Origin: CAVYYW01 sp963772845
GTDB taxonomy: Bacteria; Bacillota; Bacilli; Bacillales; Sporolactobacillaceae
Reading direction: 5' to 3'
NCBI GenBank assembly: GCA_963772845.1
Contig: CAVYYW010000002.1
Location: forward strand, 1-23,785
DNA length: 23,785 nt
Part shown: piece by piece, positions 8,932 to 16,375 of the stretch
How positions within the stretch are numbered: the stretch's first letter is position 1
Layout: every line of letters begins with the position of its first letter
The notes under the pieces: model-generated
What the model was told of the DNA's origin: nothing
What the model saw: the letters and a program-made list of their open reading frames with translations, nothing else
Database searches by the model: none
Position numbers and translations under genes: made by a program

Positions 8932-10338
8932 TTTTATTTTCCTCACCCTGAAGTTGTCATGGAGCAGCACCCAATTCTGCGGAAAGGGGTAACCGAGCAC
9001 CCAATAACTGATCCCGCGTAGCTTATATTCTTTTGCGAGCGAAAATTTTGCTTGTGCACTCCTCGCATCCTCAAACCACACCTCATGGGTTCGGCCCTGT
9101 TCGTCAGCATACCTGAAGAAAGGAGACTGGGACTTCGCCTCGTATTGTATCGTCGACCCATGCTGAACAGCACGGCGAACGGCTTCCTGCATACTGTAAG
9201 TCTCCGCCTGCATCCCTTGTTGATGCGGGAGCACCCAGTCGCGTGCGTATAGCTGAAATCCCATCAGAATTTTATTTCTTGGAATCACCGTAACAGCATA
9301 ATCGAGAACCGCTCTGATCTGATTAATCGGAGAAACGGCTTGCGGCGGACAGACCCGGCACCCCCACTCATAGGTCATCAGCACGACAAAATCGAGAATC
9401 CTGCCATGAGCTGCATAATCATGCGCTTCGTAGAGGAGACCTTGCTGGTTAGCGCTTGTTTTGGGAGCAAGTGATGACGACACAAAATACCCCTCCGGAT
9501 GCAGTCTATCAACAGCCCTTTGGAGAAATCGGTTATAGGCCTCGCGGTCAGTCTGCCGGACATTTTCAAAATCGATGTTCAGCCCTCGGTAACCCTTCGC
9601 TTTCATTGTATTGATTGTGTTTGTCAGCAATTTGTCCTGCAATGCGGTACTGGAAAGAATGGTATGCGCTAGTTGGGAACCGGGTTCTGTTGACGAAAAA
9701 TTAGTAATCGCCATCATGGGGACGATCTGAACGGATTTAGCTGCTTGAAGAACGGGCGCGTCATTAATCGGTTCAAGACTGCCGTCATCCTTCATCCGGT
9801 AGCCGAATGGGCTTAAATACGTAAGATCCCTCCCCAGCTGACGGACTTCCTGGGCAGCTTTTTCACCGAATTGATCCGTGAATGCATTGACATCAATGAG
9901 CGGTTTCGTTTTTTCAGGAATGCGCAGCACCTGGCCGACATAAAGCAGCGCTGGGTCAGTGATCTGATTCAGCTGAGCAATCGCTTGAACCGTCGTTCCA
10001 TATTGTCTGGCGATGCCTCCGAGCGTCTCACCTGCTTTTACAGTGTGGTGTATCGGAATATATAAAACCTCGCCAGGGTAGATCGTGTTGCTTGTCAGAT
10101 GATTGAATTGCATGAGCTCCTGCACAGACACCCTGTACCGCTGGGCGATGGCAGAGAGCTGGTCTCCAGGCAGGACAACGTATTCCCGGGCAGGATCTGT
10201 AATAATCAGCGCCTGGCCGATTACCAGTGCATTGGGATTCGAAAGCGCATTTACCGCAGCAAGCTGATTGAGCGGCGTCCCAAATCGCCGGGAAAGCTGC
10301 CACAACTGTTCTCCTTTTTCTATTACATGAATTTTCAC
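8929..10338 (-). CDS. yaaH: Spore cortex-lytic N-acetylglucosaminidase, triple LysM plus GH18 (YaaH/SleL-like)
   Basis: This 469-residue enzyme has three LysM domains (about residues 2-47, 52-95 and 98-141) followed by a glycoside hydrolase family 18 domain (about 150-460). The catalytic region is GYRGLNIDFENV (249-260), with E258 as the expected acid; other GH18 landmarks are LMTYEWG and the C-terminal YWVLGYPFPQNW. Family members YaaH and SleL sit in the spore and cleave cortex peptidoglycan during germination. There is no signal peptide, as is usual for these spore proteins. The start is GTG at 10338, with GAGGGA about 6 bases upstream on the minus strand. Characterised homologues, as I recall, usually have two LysM domains, so three is slightly unusual. 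It is transcribed alone and convergent with the jet operon. It shows that the organism makes endospores. Confidence 0.88.
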   Translation of the reverse strand: MKIHVIEKGEQLWQLSRRFGTPLNQLAAVNALSNPNALVIGQALIITDPAREYVVLPGDQLSAIAQRYRVSVQELMQFNHLTSNTIYPGEVLYIPIHHTVKAGETLGGIARQYGTTVQAIAQLNQITDPALLYVGQVLRIPEKTKPLIDVNAFTDQFGEKAAQEVRQLGRDLTYLSPFGYRMKDDGSLEPINDAPVLQAAKSVQIVPMMAITNFSSTEPGSQLAHTILSSTALQDKLLTNTINTMKAKGYRGLNIDFENVRQTDREAYNRFLQRAVDRLHPEGYFVSSSLAPKTSANQQGLLYEAHDYAAHGRILDFVVLMTYEWGCRVCPPQAVSPINQIRAVLDYAVTVIPRNKILMGFQLYARDWVLPHQQGMQAETYSMQEAVRRAVQHGSTIQYEAKSQSPFFRYADEQGRTHEVWFEDARSAQAKFSLAKEYKLRGISYWVLGYPFPQNWVLLHDNFRVRKIK

Positions 10339-10462
10339 AGGCGTCCCTCACTTTTTCTCACTGTCTATGGCATTGTATTCTGTAAAAGCCCTGGGTATGT
10401 GCTTGATCTGATTCTAGTAATCAAGACTATTCGTGTTGCAATAAAAGCATATTAATGTTAAA

Positions 10463-10488
10463 AATAGAGTGAACGTTCTATCACTATT
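10463..10488 (+). promoter_or_regulatory. TetR operator upstream of the tetR gene
   Basis: The palindrome GAACGTTC at 10471-10478 sits in an imperfect inverted repeat (AATAGAGTGA ... TCACTATT) just before the tetR ribosome binding site. The core TGAACGTTCTAT is repeated exactly upstream of the MFS gene at 11331-11342. A shared operator in both promoters suggests autoregulation and co-regulation. Confidence 0.72.
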
Positions 10489-10503
10489 CAGGAGTGAATG
10501 GCA

Positions 10504-11082
10504 ATGAGTCGATCAAAGAAAAAAGATGATATTCTAAAGACTGCAGAAGAGCTCTTTTATAAACATGGTTTTCACTCAATTGGTGTGAAAAGGATTTTAG
10601 AAGAAGCAGGGGTAGCTACAATGACAATGTACAATCACTTTGCCTCGAAAGAAGACCTAATTAAAGAAATATTATTGAATCGGGAAGAAATGTACTTTCG
10701 TCTCTTAGATTCATATAAGGATAAAGCGAATGATGCGCGAGGATATGTGCATAGTTTGGTTGATGCCCACGGTGAATGGTTGAAAACAGGGGGCAATAAT
10801 GGATGCTTACTCTTGAGAGCGAAGCAAGAGTATGAAGGAATGAATGAAGGAATAACAGAACGATCCATAAAACATAAAGAAAAATTAATCGAGCAAATCG
10901 ACAAAGAATTAGCAGCCAGACATGTTAAGAATCACAAAGAGATAAGTCTGCAAATCCTTATTATTTTAGAGGGTGCTACATCAATTGCCCAAATCCTTGG
11001 GCCAGAGCGATCGACCGAACAAGCCTTACGTTTAGCTGAAAGAGTCAATTTCATAGATAGTATTAAACCCGAACAATTTTGA
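10504..11082 (+). CDS. TetR/AcrR family transcriptional repressor
   Basis: A 192-residue regulator. Residues about 5-55 form the TetR helix-turn-helix: ILKTAEELFYKHGFHSIGVKRILEEAGVATMTMYNHFASKEDL matches the family pattern through TMYNHFASKEDL. The C-terminal two-thirds is a helical ligand-binding domain with no identifiable ligand. The start is set at ATG 10504, 9 bases after CAGGAG (10489-10494); the ATG at 10498 is too close. The operator core TGAACGTTCTAT lies upstream of this gene and again before the MFS exporter at 11368, so it probably represses both until a toxic compound is sensed. Base composition is more AT-rich than that of neighbouring genes, which could mean acquisition, though this is only a visual impression. 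Confidence 0.88.
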   Translation: MSRSKKKDDILKTAEELFYKHGFHSIGVKRILEEAGVATMTMYNHFASKEDLIKEILLNREEMYFRLLDSYKDKANDARGYVHSLVDAHGEWLKTGGNNGCLLLRAKQEYEGMNEGITERSIKHKEKLIEQIDKELAARHVKNHKEISLQILIILEGATSIAQILGPERSTEQALRLAERVNFIDSIKPEQF

Positions 11083-11088
11083 TTTTTC

Positions 11089-11228
11089 ACTTCGGGTGGA
11101 CGCTTTCCGCGGGCAACGCTTCAGCCTCCTCATGCCAAACAGGACGTGACAGGCTTTGCCAACCTTCTTTAGGAGGCACTGCGGGGTCTTCAGCTGTTGC
11201 TTTTCCCGCTGGAGTCGGCGCCTTTCGC
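11089..11228. repeat. GC-rich dispersed intergenic element of Bacillaceae type
   Basis: The stretch has outer blocks CGCTTTCCGCGGGC (from 11101) and TTTTCCCGCTGGAGTCGGCG (from 11201), an inner perfect inverted repeat GCCTCCT (11124-11130)/AGGAGGC (11171-11177), and GCGGGGTCTTCAGC between. I recognise this layout as a repeat found many times between genes in Bacillus and relatives; I know no reliable name for it. It can fold into a long imperfect hairpin. It lies between tetR and its probable target gene and does not appear to code for protein. Confidence 0.65.
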
Positions 11229-11324
11229 AAAAATACAGTAAATGTTCGTTTTTTGTGTGGGATTTGCCTTAATGAACTTGACTCGAAAGTATAATCATTT
11301 AGATTCTCATTTTTTTATATAAAA

Positions 11325-11346
11325 ATATAATGAACGTTCTATATAT
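11325..11346 (+). promoter_or_regulatory. TetR operator overlapping the MFS gene promoter
   Basis: A TATAAT -10-like box at 11326-11331 runs straight into GAACGTTC (11332-11339). The site extends as ATATA/TATAT arms on both sides (11325-11329 and 11342-11346). The core is the same as at 10470-10480 before tetR. Binding here would block the start of the MFS transcript. No good -35 box is visible. Confidence 0.7.
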
Positions 11347-11367
11347 AACTTGGAAGGAGAGGTTCAT

Positions 11368-12516
11368 ATGAATTCAAAAAAATTGATTATTAGCGGTCTT
11401 CCAATGATTGCCGTCACATATGGGTTATCCCGGTTTAGTTTCGGACTCATGCTGCCATACATTCGAGAATCGTTAGCGTTAAGCCAATCAGTATCAGGTC
11501 TCATTTCTTCTCTTGCTTATCTTGCCTATTGTATCGCTATCATTGTTTCTATGTTCCTTACAACGAAGACAGGTCCGAAGGCAATGATCTTAACTGCCGG
11601 CTTCGCATCCACCGCAGGATTGATCATTATTTCTGTTTCGAATAACGGGCTGGTCCTTGGCCTTGGGATTTTCATAGCGGGTCTGAGTACGGGGCTCTCC
11701 TCCCCTCCCTATGCTGATATCGTAAATTCTCGTGTCGGAATAGAGGAGCAAAATCAAGCGAATTCATGGATTAATTCCGGAACAAGTATCGGTACAGCTT
11801 TTACAGGAATCATCGTAATTGTGATGACTGATCATTGGAGGCAAGCTTATTTCATTTTTATGCTGTTAGCCCTTTTAACACTTTATATTAATTATAAAAT
11901 GCTCCCTAAGAATACTATTTTGAAAAAGAAGCAACAGCATCCCCAGATCAAAATACCAAAGGAGGAATTCCTTCATTCCCGTATGTTGAGCCTTTCTTCC
12001 TTGTTAATTGGGATTTCCAGCGCGGCATACTGGACTTTCTCAAGGGATTTTATTTTAAGTCTCCACTCTCTTCCCAACTTTTTAGGTGAATGGCTTTGGA
12101 TTTTTATTGGGGGAGCAGGAATTCTTGGCGGATCAGCTGGCTTTGTCATTACAAAAATAGGATTAGCGCACGCCTACCGTTTGTCCGTCTTTTTATTATC
12201 TGGATCATCACTATTATTGGGGATCTTTCCTAAAAACATCATTTCAGGAATCCTGTCACCTATATTTTTTGGCAGCTCCTATATTTTCATCACGGGTGTA
12301 TTCATTGTATGGGGAATCACAATTTTTCGGAAGAATCCATCGTTTGGAATCGGATTACCCTTCCTATTATTAGCTTTTGGTCAGTTTATTGGATCCATTT
12401 TGGCTGGGGTAATCGGGGATTATGTAGCGTATAGCCTATTATTTGTTTTATTTTCCATGATAGGCTTCTCCACGTTGTTTTTTCCCCCAACACACTCAAA
12501 AACACTCAGAGCATGA
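11368..12516 (+). CDS. MFS transporter, YbfB/YjiJ-like (MFS_4) family
   Basis: A 382-residue integral membrane protein with about 12 hydrophobic segments. The first segment carries YGLSRFSFGLMLPYIRESL, a pattern typical of the YbfB/YjiJ group of major facilitator proteins. A polar loop near residues 182-205 (KNTILKKKQQHPQIKIPKEE) marks the cytoplasmic join between the two six-helix halves. The start is ATG 11368, 7 bases after GGAAGGAGA; an in-frame TTG at 11350 lies inside the ribosome binding region and is rejected. The upstream TetR operator suggests drug- or metabolite-induced export, but the substrate cannot be read from sequence. The gene ends in a terminator that overlaps its last codons. 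Confidence 0.85.
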   Translation: MNSKKLIISGLPMIAVTYGLSRFSFGLMLPYIRESLALSQSVSGLISSLAYLAYCIAIIVSMFLTTKTGPKAMILTAGFASTAGLIIISVSNNGLVLGLGIFIAGLSTGLSSPPYADIVNSRVGIEEQNQANSWINSGTSIGTAFTGIIVIVMTDHWRQAYFIFMLLALLTLYINYKMLPKNTILKKKQQHPQIKIPKEEFLHSRMLSLSSLLIGISSAAYWTFSRDFILSLHSLPNFLGEWLWIFIGGAGILGGSAGFVITKIGLAHAYRLSVFLLSGSSLLLGIFPKNIISGILSPIFFGSSYIFITGVFIVWGITIFRKNPSFGIGLPFLLLAFGQFIGSILAGVIGDYVAYSLLFVLFSMIGFSTLFFPPTHSKTLRA

Positions 12517-12534
12517 GGCACTGAGTGTTTTTTT
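12501..12534 (+). terminator. Rho-independent terminator after the MFS gene
   Basis: A perfect 9-bp stem AACACTCAG/CTGAGTGTT (12501-12509 and 12521-12529) is followed by a T-run to 12534. The ascending arm overlaps the final codons of the gene. Confidence 0.88.
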
Positions 12535-12597
12535 GTTATTTACGATGTGACTTTACCTGTTATAGTCTTCTCCACATTTAAAGCTTCATTTCTTTTT

Positions 12598-12828
12598 TCA
12601 ATCCTCATCCTTCACATCATAATCCTCAGGAATGGGTTCATTGCGCCATTCCTCCAGCTGTTTTTTAGCTTTTTCCAGCTGCTCCAAGTGCTGATTAAAT
12701 TGTTCTCTGTTCACTAAGTACTGGTCACCATCATGTACCGCACGGATTCTGTTCTGCTGAATCAGATTCAGGATATAGGCTTCCGGCATTGCTAAATAGT
12801 CCGCTGTTTCTTCGATAGTTAAATACAT
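12598..12828 (-). CDS. Small excisionase-type HTH DNA-binding protein
   Basis: A 76-residue protein beginning MYLTIEETADYLAMPEAYILNLIQQNRI, the classic HTH_17/MerR-like winged-helix pattern called excisionase-family. An acidic, coiled-coil-like tail (about residues 46-76, EQLEKAKKQLEEW...) follows. The ribosome binding site AGGGGTGA lies just upstream on the minus strand. Despite the family label there is no phage integrase nearby, and such proteins are widespread as small chromosomal regulators. Target unknown. Confidence 0.75.
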   Translation of the reverse strand: MYLTIEETADYLAMPEAYILNLIQQNRIRAVHDGDQYLVNREQFNQHLEQLEKAKKQLEEWRNEPIPEDYDVKDED

Positions 12829-12990
12829 GGCTCACCCCTGTAACAATTTTTCGCCCAATAATGTCTGCCATTTCATCATATGTCTCAACAAGTGGAAATG
12901 TCACGTATCCTTAGTCGTCACTTTTTTCCTCAAGCATATCTCATGACCGCTTCTGACTCAATCCTCGTCCGCCTAAATTTAAATTTCTTA

Positions 12991-13021
12991 TTGCACTTTA
13001 CGTTAACGTTAATGATAAACT
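12991..13021 (+). promoter_or_regulatory. MerR-type promoter with 19-bp spacer and palindromic operator
   Basis: TTGCAC (12991-12996) and TAAACT (13016-13021) are 19 bp apart. The palindrome ACGTTAACGT (13000-13009) lies inside the spacer. Over-long 19-20 bp spacers with a central palindrome are the hallmark of promoters controlled by MerR-family activators. A short MerR-like reading frame begins 35 bp downstream. Confidence 0.5.
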
Positions 13022-13055
13022 TTACTTATCTCATTATTCAGACAGAGGTGCGCTC

Positions 13056-13154
13056 ATGTACAGCATTTCAGATTTTAGTAGAGGTACGTTTGGATATAAA
13101 GCGAGGATCAGTCAGCTAAAATATAGAAAACCTTGTTATGGGAGGGTAGAATGA
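13056..13154 (+). pseudogene. Possible remnant of a MerR-family regulator gene
   Basis: A 32-codon frame has ATG at 13056, 5 bases after AGAGGTG. It starts MYSISDFSRG, like the first residues of many MerR regulators (MYSIGEFSK...). It then jumps to GYKARISQLKYRK, which could correspond to the region after the recognition helix, as if the helix-turn-helix centre were deleted. The MerR-like promoter directly upstream supports this. No dimerisation or effector domain follows. The evidence is thin: the match is short and could be chance. Confidence 0.3.
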
Positions 13155-13157
13155 AAA

Positions 13158-13358
13158 ATGGCGATTGTTAATTTTCTTATCATCGCGTGGGTACTAAGCT
13201 GGTTTAAATTTAATAAATTGTTCATTCAGGCATTTAAAGAATTATTTAAATTTGAAATACGATGCAAGAGATTATTTTGTGTTCCCTGCACAGGGATTTT
13301 AGGTGATATCATTTTATTTTTTCAAGGAACATATGAAATGGTTTTTCTTAATAAATGA
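13158..13358 (+). CDS. Hypothetical small membrane protein
   Basis: A 66-residue frame with a hydrophobic start (residues 1-17, MAIVNFLIIAWVLSWFK), a basic middle with two CxxxxC-like cysteines (RCKRLFCVPCTG, about 35-46), and a second hydrophobic stretch (about 46-55). GGAGGG at 13141-13146 is 11 bases upstream, an acceptable but long spacing. I recognise no family. The following 202 bases up to the acyl-CoA dehydrogenase hold only an ACCAACGTTGGT palindrome. It could be a real small membrane protein or a chance frame in AT-rich DNA. Confidence 0.4.
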   Translation: MAIVNFLIIAWVLSWFKFNKLFIQAFKELFKFEIRCKRLFCVPCTGILGDIILFFQGTYEMVFLNK

Positions 13359-13560
13359 GCAATCTACGAAGTCAAAGGAGCTTTTGTTGACTACTAAATA
13401 TAGAAAAGGAACCAACGTTGGTGTTTAGCGAGTGTTTTCACATGTCATTTGGTGTGTTAATCATGAAGTCGTTTGATAGGAAAATCATGAATCATTTTCT
13501 TATATTCACACTTTCATCCACGGCATCTGAATGATAAAATTAAATCAGGAGGCGGAATAG

Positions 13561-15210
13561 ATGAATTTTTATACAGAAGATCATGCCCTCCAAAATCTAC
13601 TAAAGCAGCATTTAACACCCGACTTCTATCATTGGGCTGAGAAGGAACTGACTCGGTTTGGCGAACGCTGTGCCACAGACATTGATGAAAGAGCGGTGCA
13701 TACCGATCGTGAGGGGCAGCCTAGGCTGATTCCGTATAATAAAATGGGCGAAGAAATATCCGAAGTCTGGGTGAATGAGGGATACAAACAAACACTGAAA
13801 GAAACCTATGACACCGGGATTGTCGGTTATGTACATAAAGAAATTCCTGAACTGAAGCAACACGGGAACTACCTTTACTCTTTTGCCCAAGGCTATTTGC
13901 TCTCACAAACTGAACCGGGCTTTTATTGCCCTGTCACGCTAACCATGGCCACCGCTTATCTGCTCGACCATTATGCAGATGACAAGGTTCGACACGCCTT
14001 CCTGCCTCATGTTTTGTCTACCGGTGACCTGCCCCTTTATGAAGGAGCGACTTTTTTAACAGAAAGACAAGGGGGTTCTGATGTCGGGGCCAACGAGACA
14101 AAAGCCATCAAATATGGGGATCATTACAAGCTTTTTGGTGAAAAATACTTCGCTTCTAACGCCGGGATGTGCGGGGTGGCAATGGTGCTAGCGAGGATAG
14201 AGGGTGCTGACCGAGGTACACGGGGATTGAGCCTGTTCGCTGTCCCGTGGCGCAGCGAGGATGGTGTGTTGAACAACTTACGAATTCGGAGACTGAAAGA
14301 CAAGCTCGGTGTCCGCGCTGTCCCTTCCGGAGAAGTTGAATTCAACGGAGCTGCCGCTTATCTCGTTGGTGACCCTTCGAAAGGGCTGTCCTACATGATG
14401 GAAGCGCTAAACCTTTCCCGTGTCTGTAACATGATTGCCTCACTCGGGATCATGCGCCGAGCATATACCGAAGCGCGCGATTACGCGTTCCAACGCGACG
14501 CTTTCGGGAAAAAACTTGCCGATTACCCGATGATAAAGGAAACCCTCACCTCCCTGGCGGTTAAACAGGAAATTGAGCTTGGTGCATCCTTCCAGCTGAT
14601 TCAGCTGTTTGACCGCGTGATGCGGGAGCCGGAAAAGGCTTCAAATGAGGACAGGATTATGAACCGGCTGTTGATCGCCTTATTGAAAAAAGAGACAGCT
14701 GAACAGGCCATCCATTTTTCACATGAAGCGATCGAAATGCATGGAGGCAATGGTTATATTGAAGACTTTGTCACGCCGCGGCTCCTCCGTGACGCCCAGG
14801 TCCTGACTGTATGGGAAGGCACCGCCAATATTCTCGGCCTTGAAGTCCTCAGGCTTATGAACAAATACAAGGCTCATACATTATTTATTGAGGAGATGGA
14901 TCGGCGGCTCACGGCTGTTCCAGCAGCTTACAGTGACAGCATAAAAACCGTCATATCTGCGTTGGAAGAATTGAAACGGTTTACTGCAGCTGTCCTCAAA
15001 ACGGCCGCTGATACCCAAACCTTCCACAGCAAAAAGATCGCCCAAAAGATGACAGCCATTCTCGAAAGCACCGTTGCAATAGAGACTGCTGCTGCAGGGG
15101 GCGATCGTGCCCAGAAAGTCATGGAGCTATTTATGGAATTAACCTGGCGTGATCCTGATGCCTATAACCCTGAGATGAAGGCCGTCGCTTACTTTGAAGA
15201 AATCGTTTAA
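13561..15210 (+). CDS. Acyl-CoA dehydrogenase, AidB/ACAD11-like
   Basis: A 549-residue FAD enzyme, longer than the usual 380-residue acyl-CoA dehydrogenases, as is typical of the AidB-like branch. Visible motifs are the flavin/substrate loop TERQGGSDVGAN (167-178), the C-terminal HGGNGYIED (394-402), and WEGTANI (418-424), where E419 is in the position of the catalytic base. About 110 extra residues follow the dehydrogenase core. E. coli AidB is a flavin protein induced by alkylation stress, and other family members oxidise acyl-CoA; the substrate here is unknown. An excellent ribosome binding site (AGGAGGCGG, about 8 bases upstream) fixes the ATG. It appears to be monocistronic; the next 750 bp are repeat-rich and noncoding. 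Confidence 0.85.
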   Translation: MNFYTEDHALQNLLKQHLTPDFYHWAEKELTRFGERCATDIDERAVHTDREGQPRLIPYNKMGEEISEVWVNEGYKQTLKETYDTGIVGYVHKEIPELKQHGNYLYSFAQGYLLSQTEPGFYCPVTLTMATAYLLDHYADDKVRHAFLPHVLSTGDLPLYEGATFLTERQGGSDVGANETKAIKYGDHYKLFGEKYFASNAGMCGVAMVLARIEGADRGTRGLSLFAVPWRSEDGVLNNLRIRRLKDKLGVRAVPSGEVEFNGAAAYLVGDPSKGLSYMMEALNLSRVCNMIASLGIMRRAYTEARDYAFQRDAFGKKLADYPMIKETLTSLAVKQEIELGASFQLIQLFDRVMREPEKASNEDRIMNRLLIALLKKETAEQAIHFSHEAIEMHGGNGYIEDFVTPRLLRDAQVLTVWEGTANILGLEVLRLMNKYKAHTLFIEEMDRRLTAVPAAYSDSIKTVISALEELKRFTAAVLKTAADTQTFHSKKIAQKMTAILESTVAIETAAAGGDRAQKVMELFMELTWRDPDAYNPEMKAVAYFEEIV

Positions 15211-15358
15211 TGAAAAACTTAGGTGAAAAGACGCTCGCTTTCCACGGAAGAACATCCAATCCGACTGTTGCGGTATCTCGGCCGCCCGTTATTTCGGTCG
15301 CGTATTACAAAGGACCTATCTATGAACGTTTCGGCGCTTTTTATCTATTATTTTCCAA

Positions 15359-15766
15359 ATGAAGGACATTTCACTCGCTTTTTGACCCCATTTTGTCCTT
15401 CATCACCCCTATGAAGGACATTTCACTCGCTTTTTGACCCCCTTTTGTCCTTCATCACCCCTATGAAGGACATTTCACCCGCTTTTTGACCCCGTTTTGT
15501 CCTTCATCACCTCTATGAAGGACATTTCAACCGCTTTTTGACCCCGTTTTGTCCTTCATCACCCCTATGAAGGACATTTCAACCGCTTTTCGACCCCGTT
15601 TTGTCCTTCATCACCCCTATGAAGGACATTTCAGCCGCTTTTTGACCCCATTTTGTCCTTCATCACCCCTATGAAGGACATTTCACCGCTTTTTGACCCC
15701 GTTTTGTCCTTCATCACCTCTATGAAGGACATTTCAGCCGCTTTTCGACCCCATTTTGTCCTTCAT
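15359..15766. repeat. Minisatellite of eight 52-bp hairpin units
   Basis: Units begin ATGAAGGACA at 15359, 15411, 15463, 15515, 15567, 15619, 15671 and 15722. The period is 52 bp, except the seventh unit, which has lost one base. Each ends TGTCCTTCAT, the exact reverse complement of its start, so every unit is a 10-bp-stem hairpin with a loop of about 25 bases containing GCTTTTTGACCCC. Units are joined by CACCCCT or CACCTCT. Variation is limited to a few positions in the loop. The period is not a multiple of three and I see no coding potential. Flanks 15211-15358 and 15767-15900 hold no gene that I can support; the sequence at about 15323-15358 looks like a decayed extra unit. Confidence 0.92.
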
Positions 15767-15892
15767 CGCAAGAAAGCTAAGCCGCCGCTTTCGTTCTTCA
15801 TATAGGAATCTCGGCCAGCTCACCCCCAGCATAAAAAGGAAACGGCGCGACGTTCATATCCGACCGCCTTTAAGTGTCGCTGCGGGTTAAAG

Positions 15893-15922
15893 ATAAAAAT
15901 AAGCTTGGCTGCAGCCAAGCTT
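15893..15922 (-). terminator. Terminator of the MazG-like gene
   Basis: A perfect 22-bp palindrome at 15901-15922 (half-site AAGCTTGGCTG) is followed on the minus strand by ATTTTTAT. It lies 47 bases past the stop codon at 15970. The plus-strand side lacks a T-run. Confidence 0.72.
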
Positions 15923-15969
15923 TCTTAATACCTTCAAGCGTTCACGTATGTGAACCTCCAATTCTCGCT

Positions 15970-16269
15970 TTATTTAGACGGTGCCGGGTATTTCAACGCA
16001 TTTTTCTCAAGCTTCCGATAGACTTCTTCTTCTAGATCAACATCCATTTCATCTGCCAGCTGAACGAGATAAATCAGCACGTCCGCCATTTCTTCCTTAA
16101 TGTTCTGCCTTGATTCGGCGAGAGCTTCCTCACTCGTCCGCCATTGGAAATTCTCGAGCAGTTCACTTGCTTCTAAAGATACGGATAACGCCAGATCTTT
16201 CGCCCGGTGATCTCTTTTCCAGTTTCGTTCATCCCGAAACGCTTTTACTTTTTGATAAATTTTTTCCAC
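15970..16269 (-). CDS. MazG-like nucleotide pyrophosphohydrolase (dCTPase/RS21-C6 type)
   Basis: A 99-residue all-alpha NTP pyrophosphohydrolase of the compact MazG superfamily. The magnesium-binding ExxE...ExxD signature is present as E33/E36 (SLEASELLENFQW) and E60/D63 (KEEMADVLIYL). These enzymes hydrolyse (d)NTPs, often dCTP or modified nucleotides, to NMP and pyrophosphate, and clean the nucleotide pool. The start is GTG at 16269, with GGGGGA about 8 bases upstream on the minus strand; length is normal for the family. It has its own terminator and lies downstream of, but separate from, the broken deacetylase gene. Confidence 0.84.
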   Translation of the reverse strand: MEKIYQKVKAFRDERNWKRDHRAKDLALSVSLEASELLENFQWRTSEEALAESRQNIKEEMADVLIYLVQLADEMDVDLEEEVYRKLEKNALKYPAPSK

Positions 16270-16346
16270 AAAAAATTCCCCCAGCGATTACATTCTGATT
16301 ATTTCAATAATCTTATTCAAGCATACCATTTTTTCACTCAATAGAA

Positions 16347-16370
16347 AAAATCAGCTTATAAGCTGATTTT
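16347..16370 (-). terminator. Terminator of the deacetylase gene
   Basis: A perfect palindrome (half-site AAAATCAGCTTA) at 16347-16370 lies 5 bases past the minus-strand stop codon and is followed on that strand by a T-rich run (TTTTTTCTAT). Confidence 0.78.
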
Positions 16371-16375
16371 CTGAA

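Noticed and set aside
8579..8992. Plus-strand 137-codon frame with repeated FTRHFCLFTRQNSS
   Set aside because: Its internal repetition is just the 21-bp DNA repeat (a multiple of three) read as protein; there is no ribosome binding site and it overlaps the end of the GH18 gene.
11079..11294. 71-codon frame after tetR
   Set aside because: It lies across the GC-rich dispersed element, lacks a ribosome binding site and shows no protein-like features.
12598..12828. Excisionase-type gene as evidence of a prophage or integrative element
   Set aside because: No integrase, attachment-site repeat or phage gene is nearby; small HTH_17 proteins are common chromosomal genes.
12880..13119. 79-codon plus-strand frame
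   Set aside because: No ribosome binding site or family resemblance; it runs through the MerR-type promoter and overlaps a better-supported short frame at 13056.
15359..15766. 52-bp repeats as a CRISPR array
   Set aside because: The units are contiguous near-identical copies with no unique spacers and no cas genes; the self-complementary ends make this a hairpin minisatellite.
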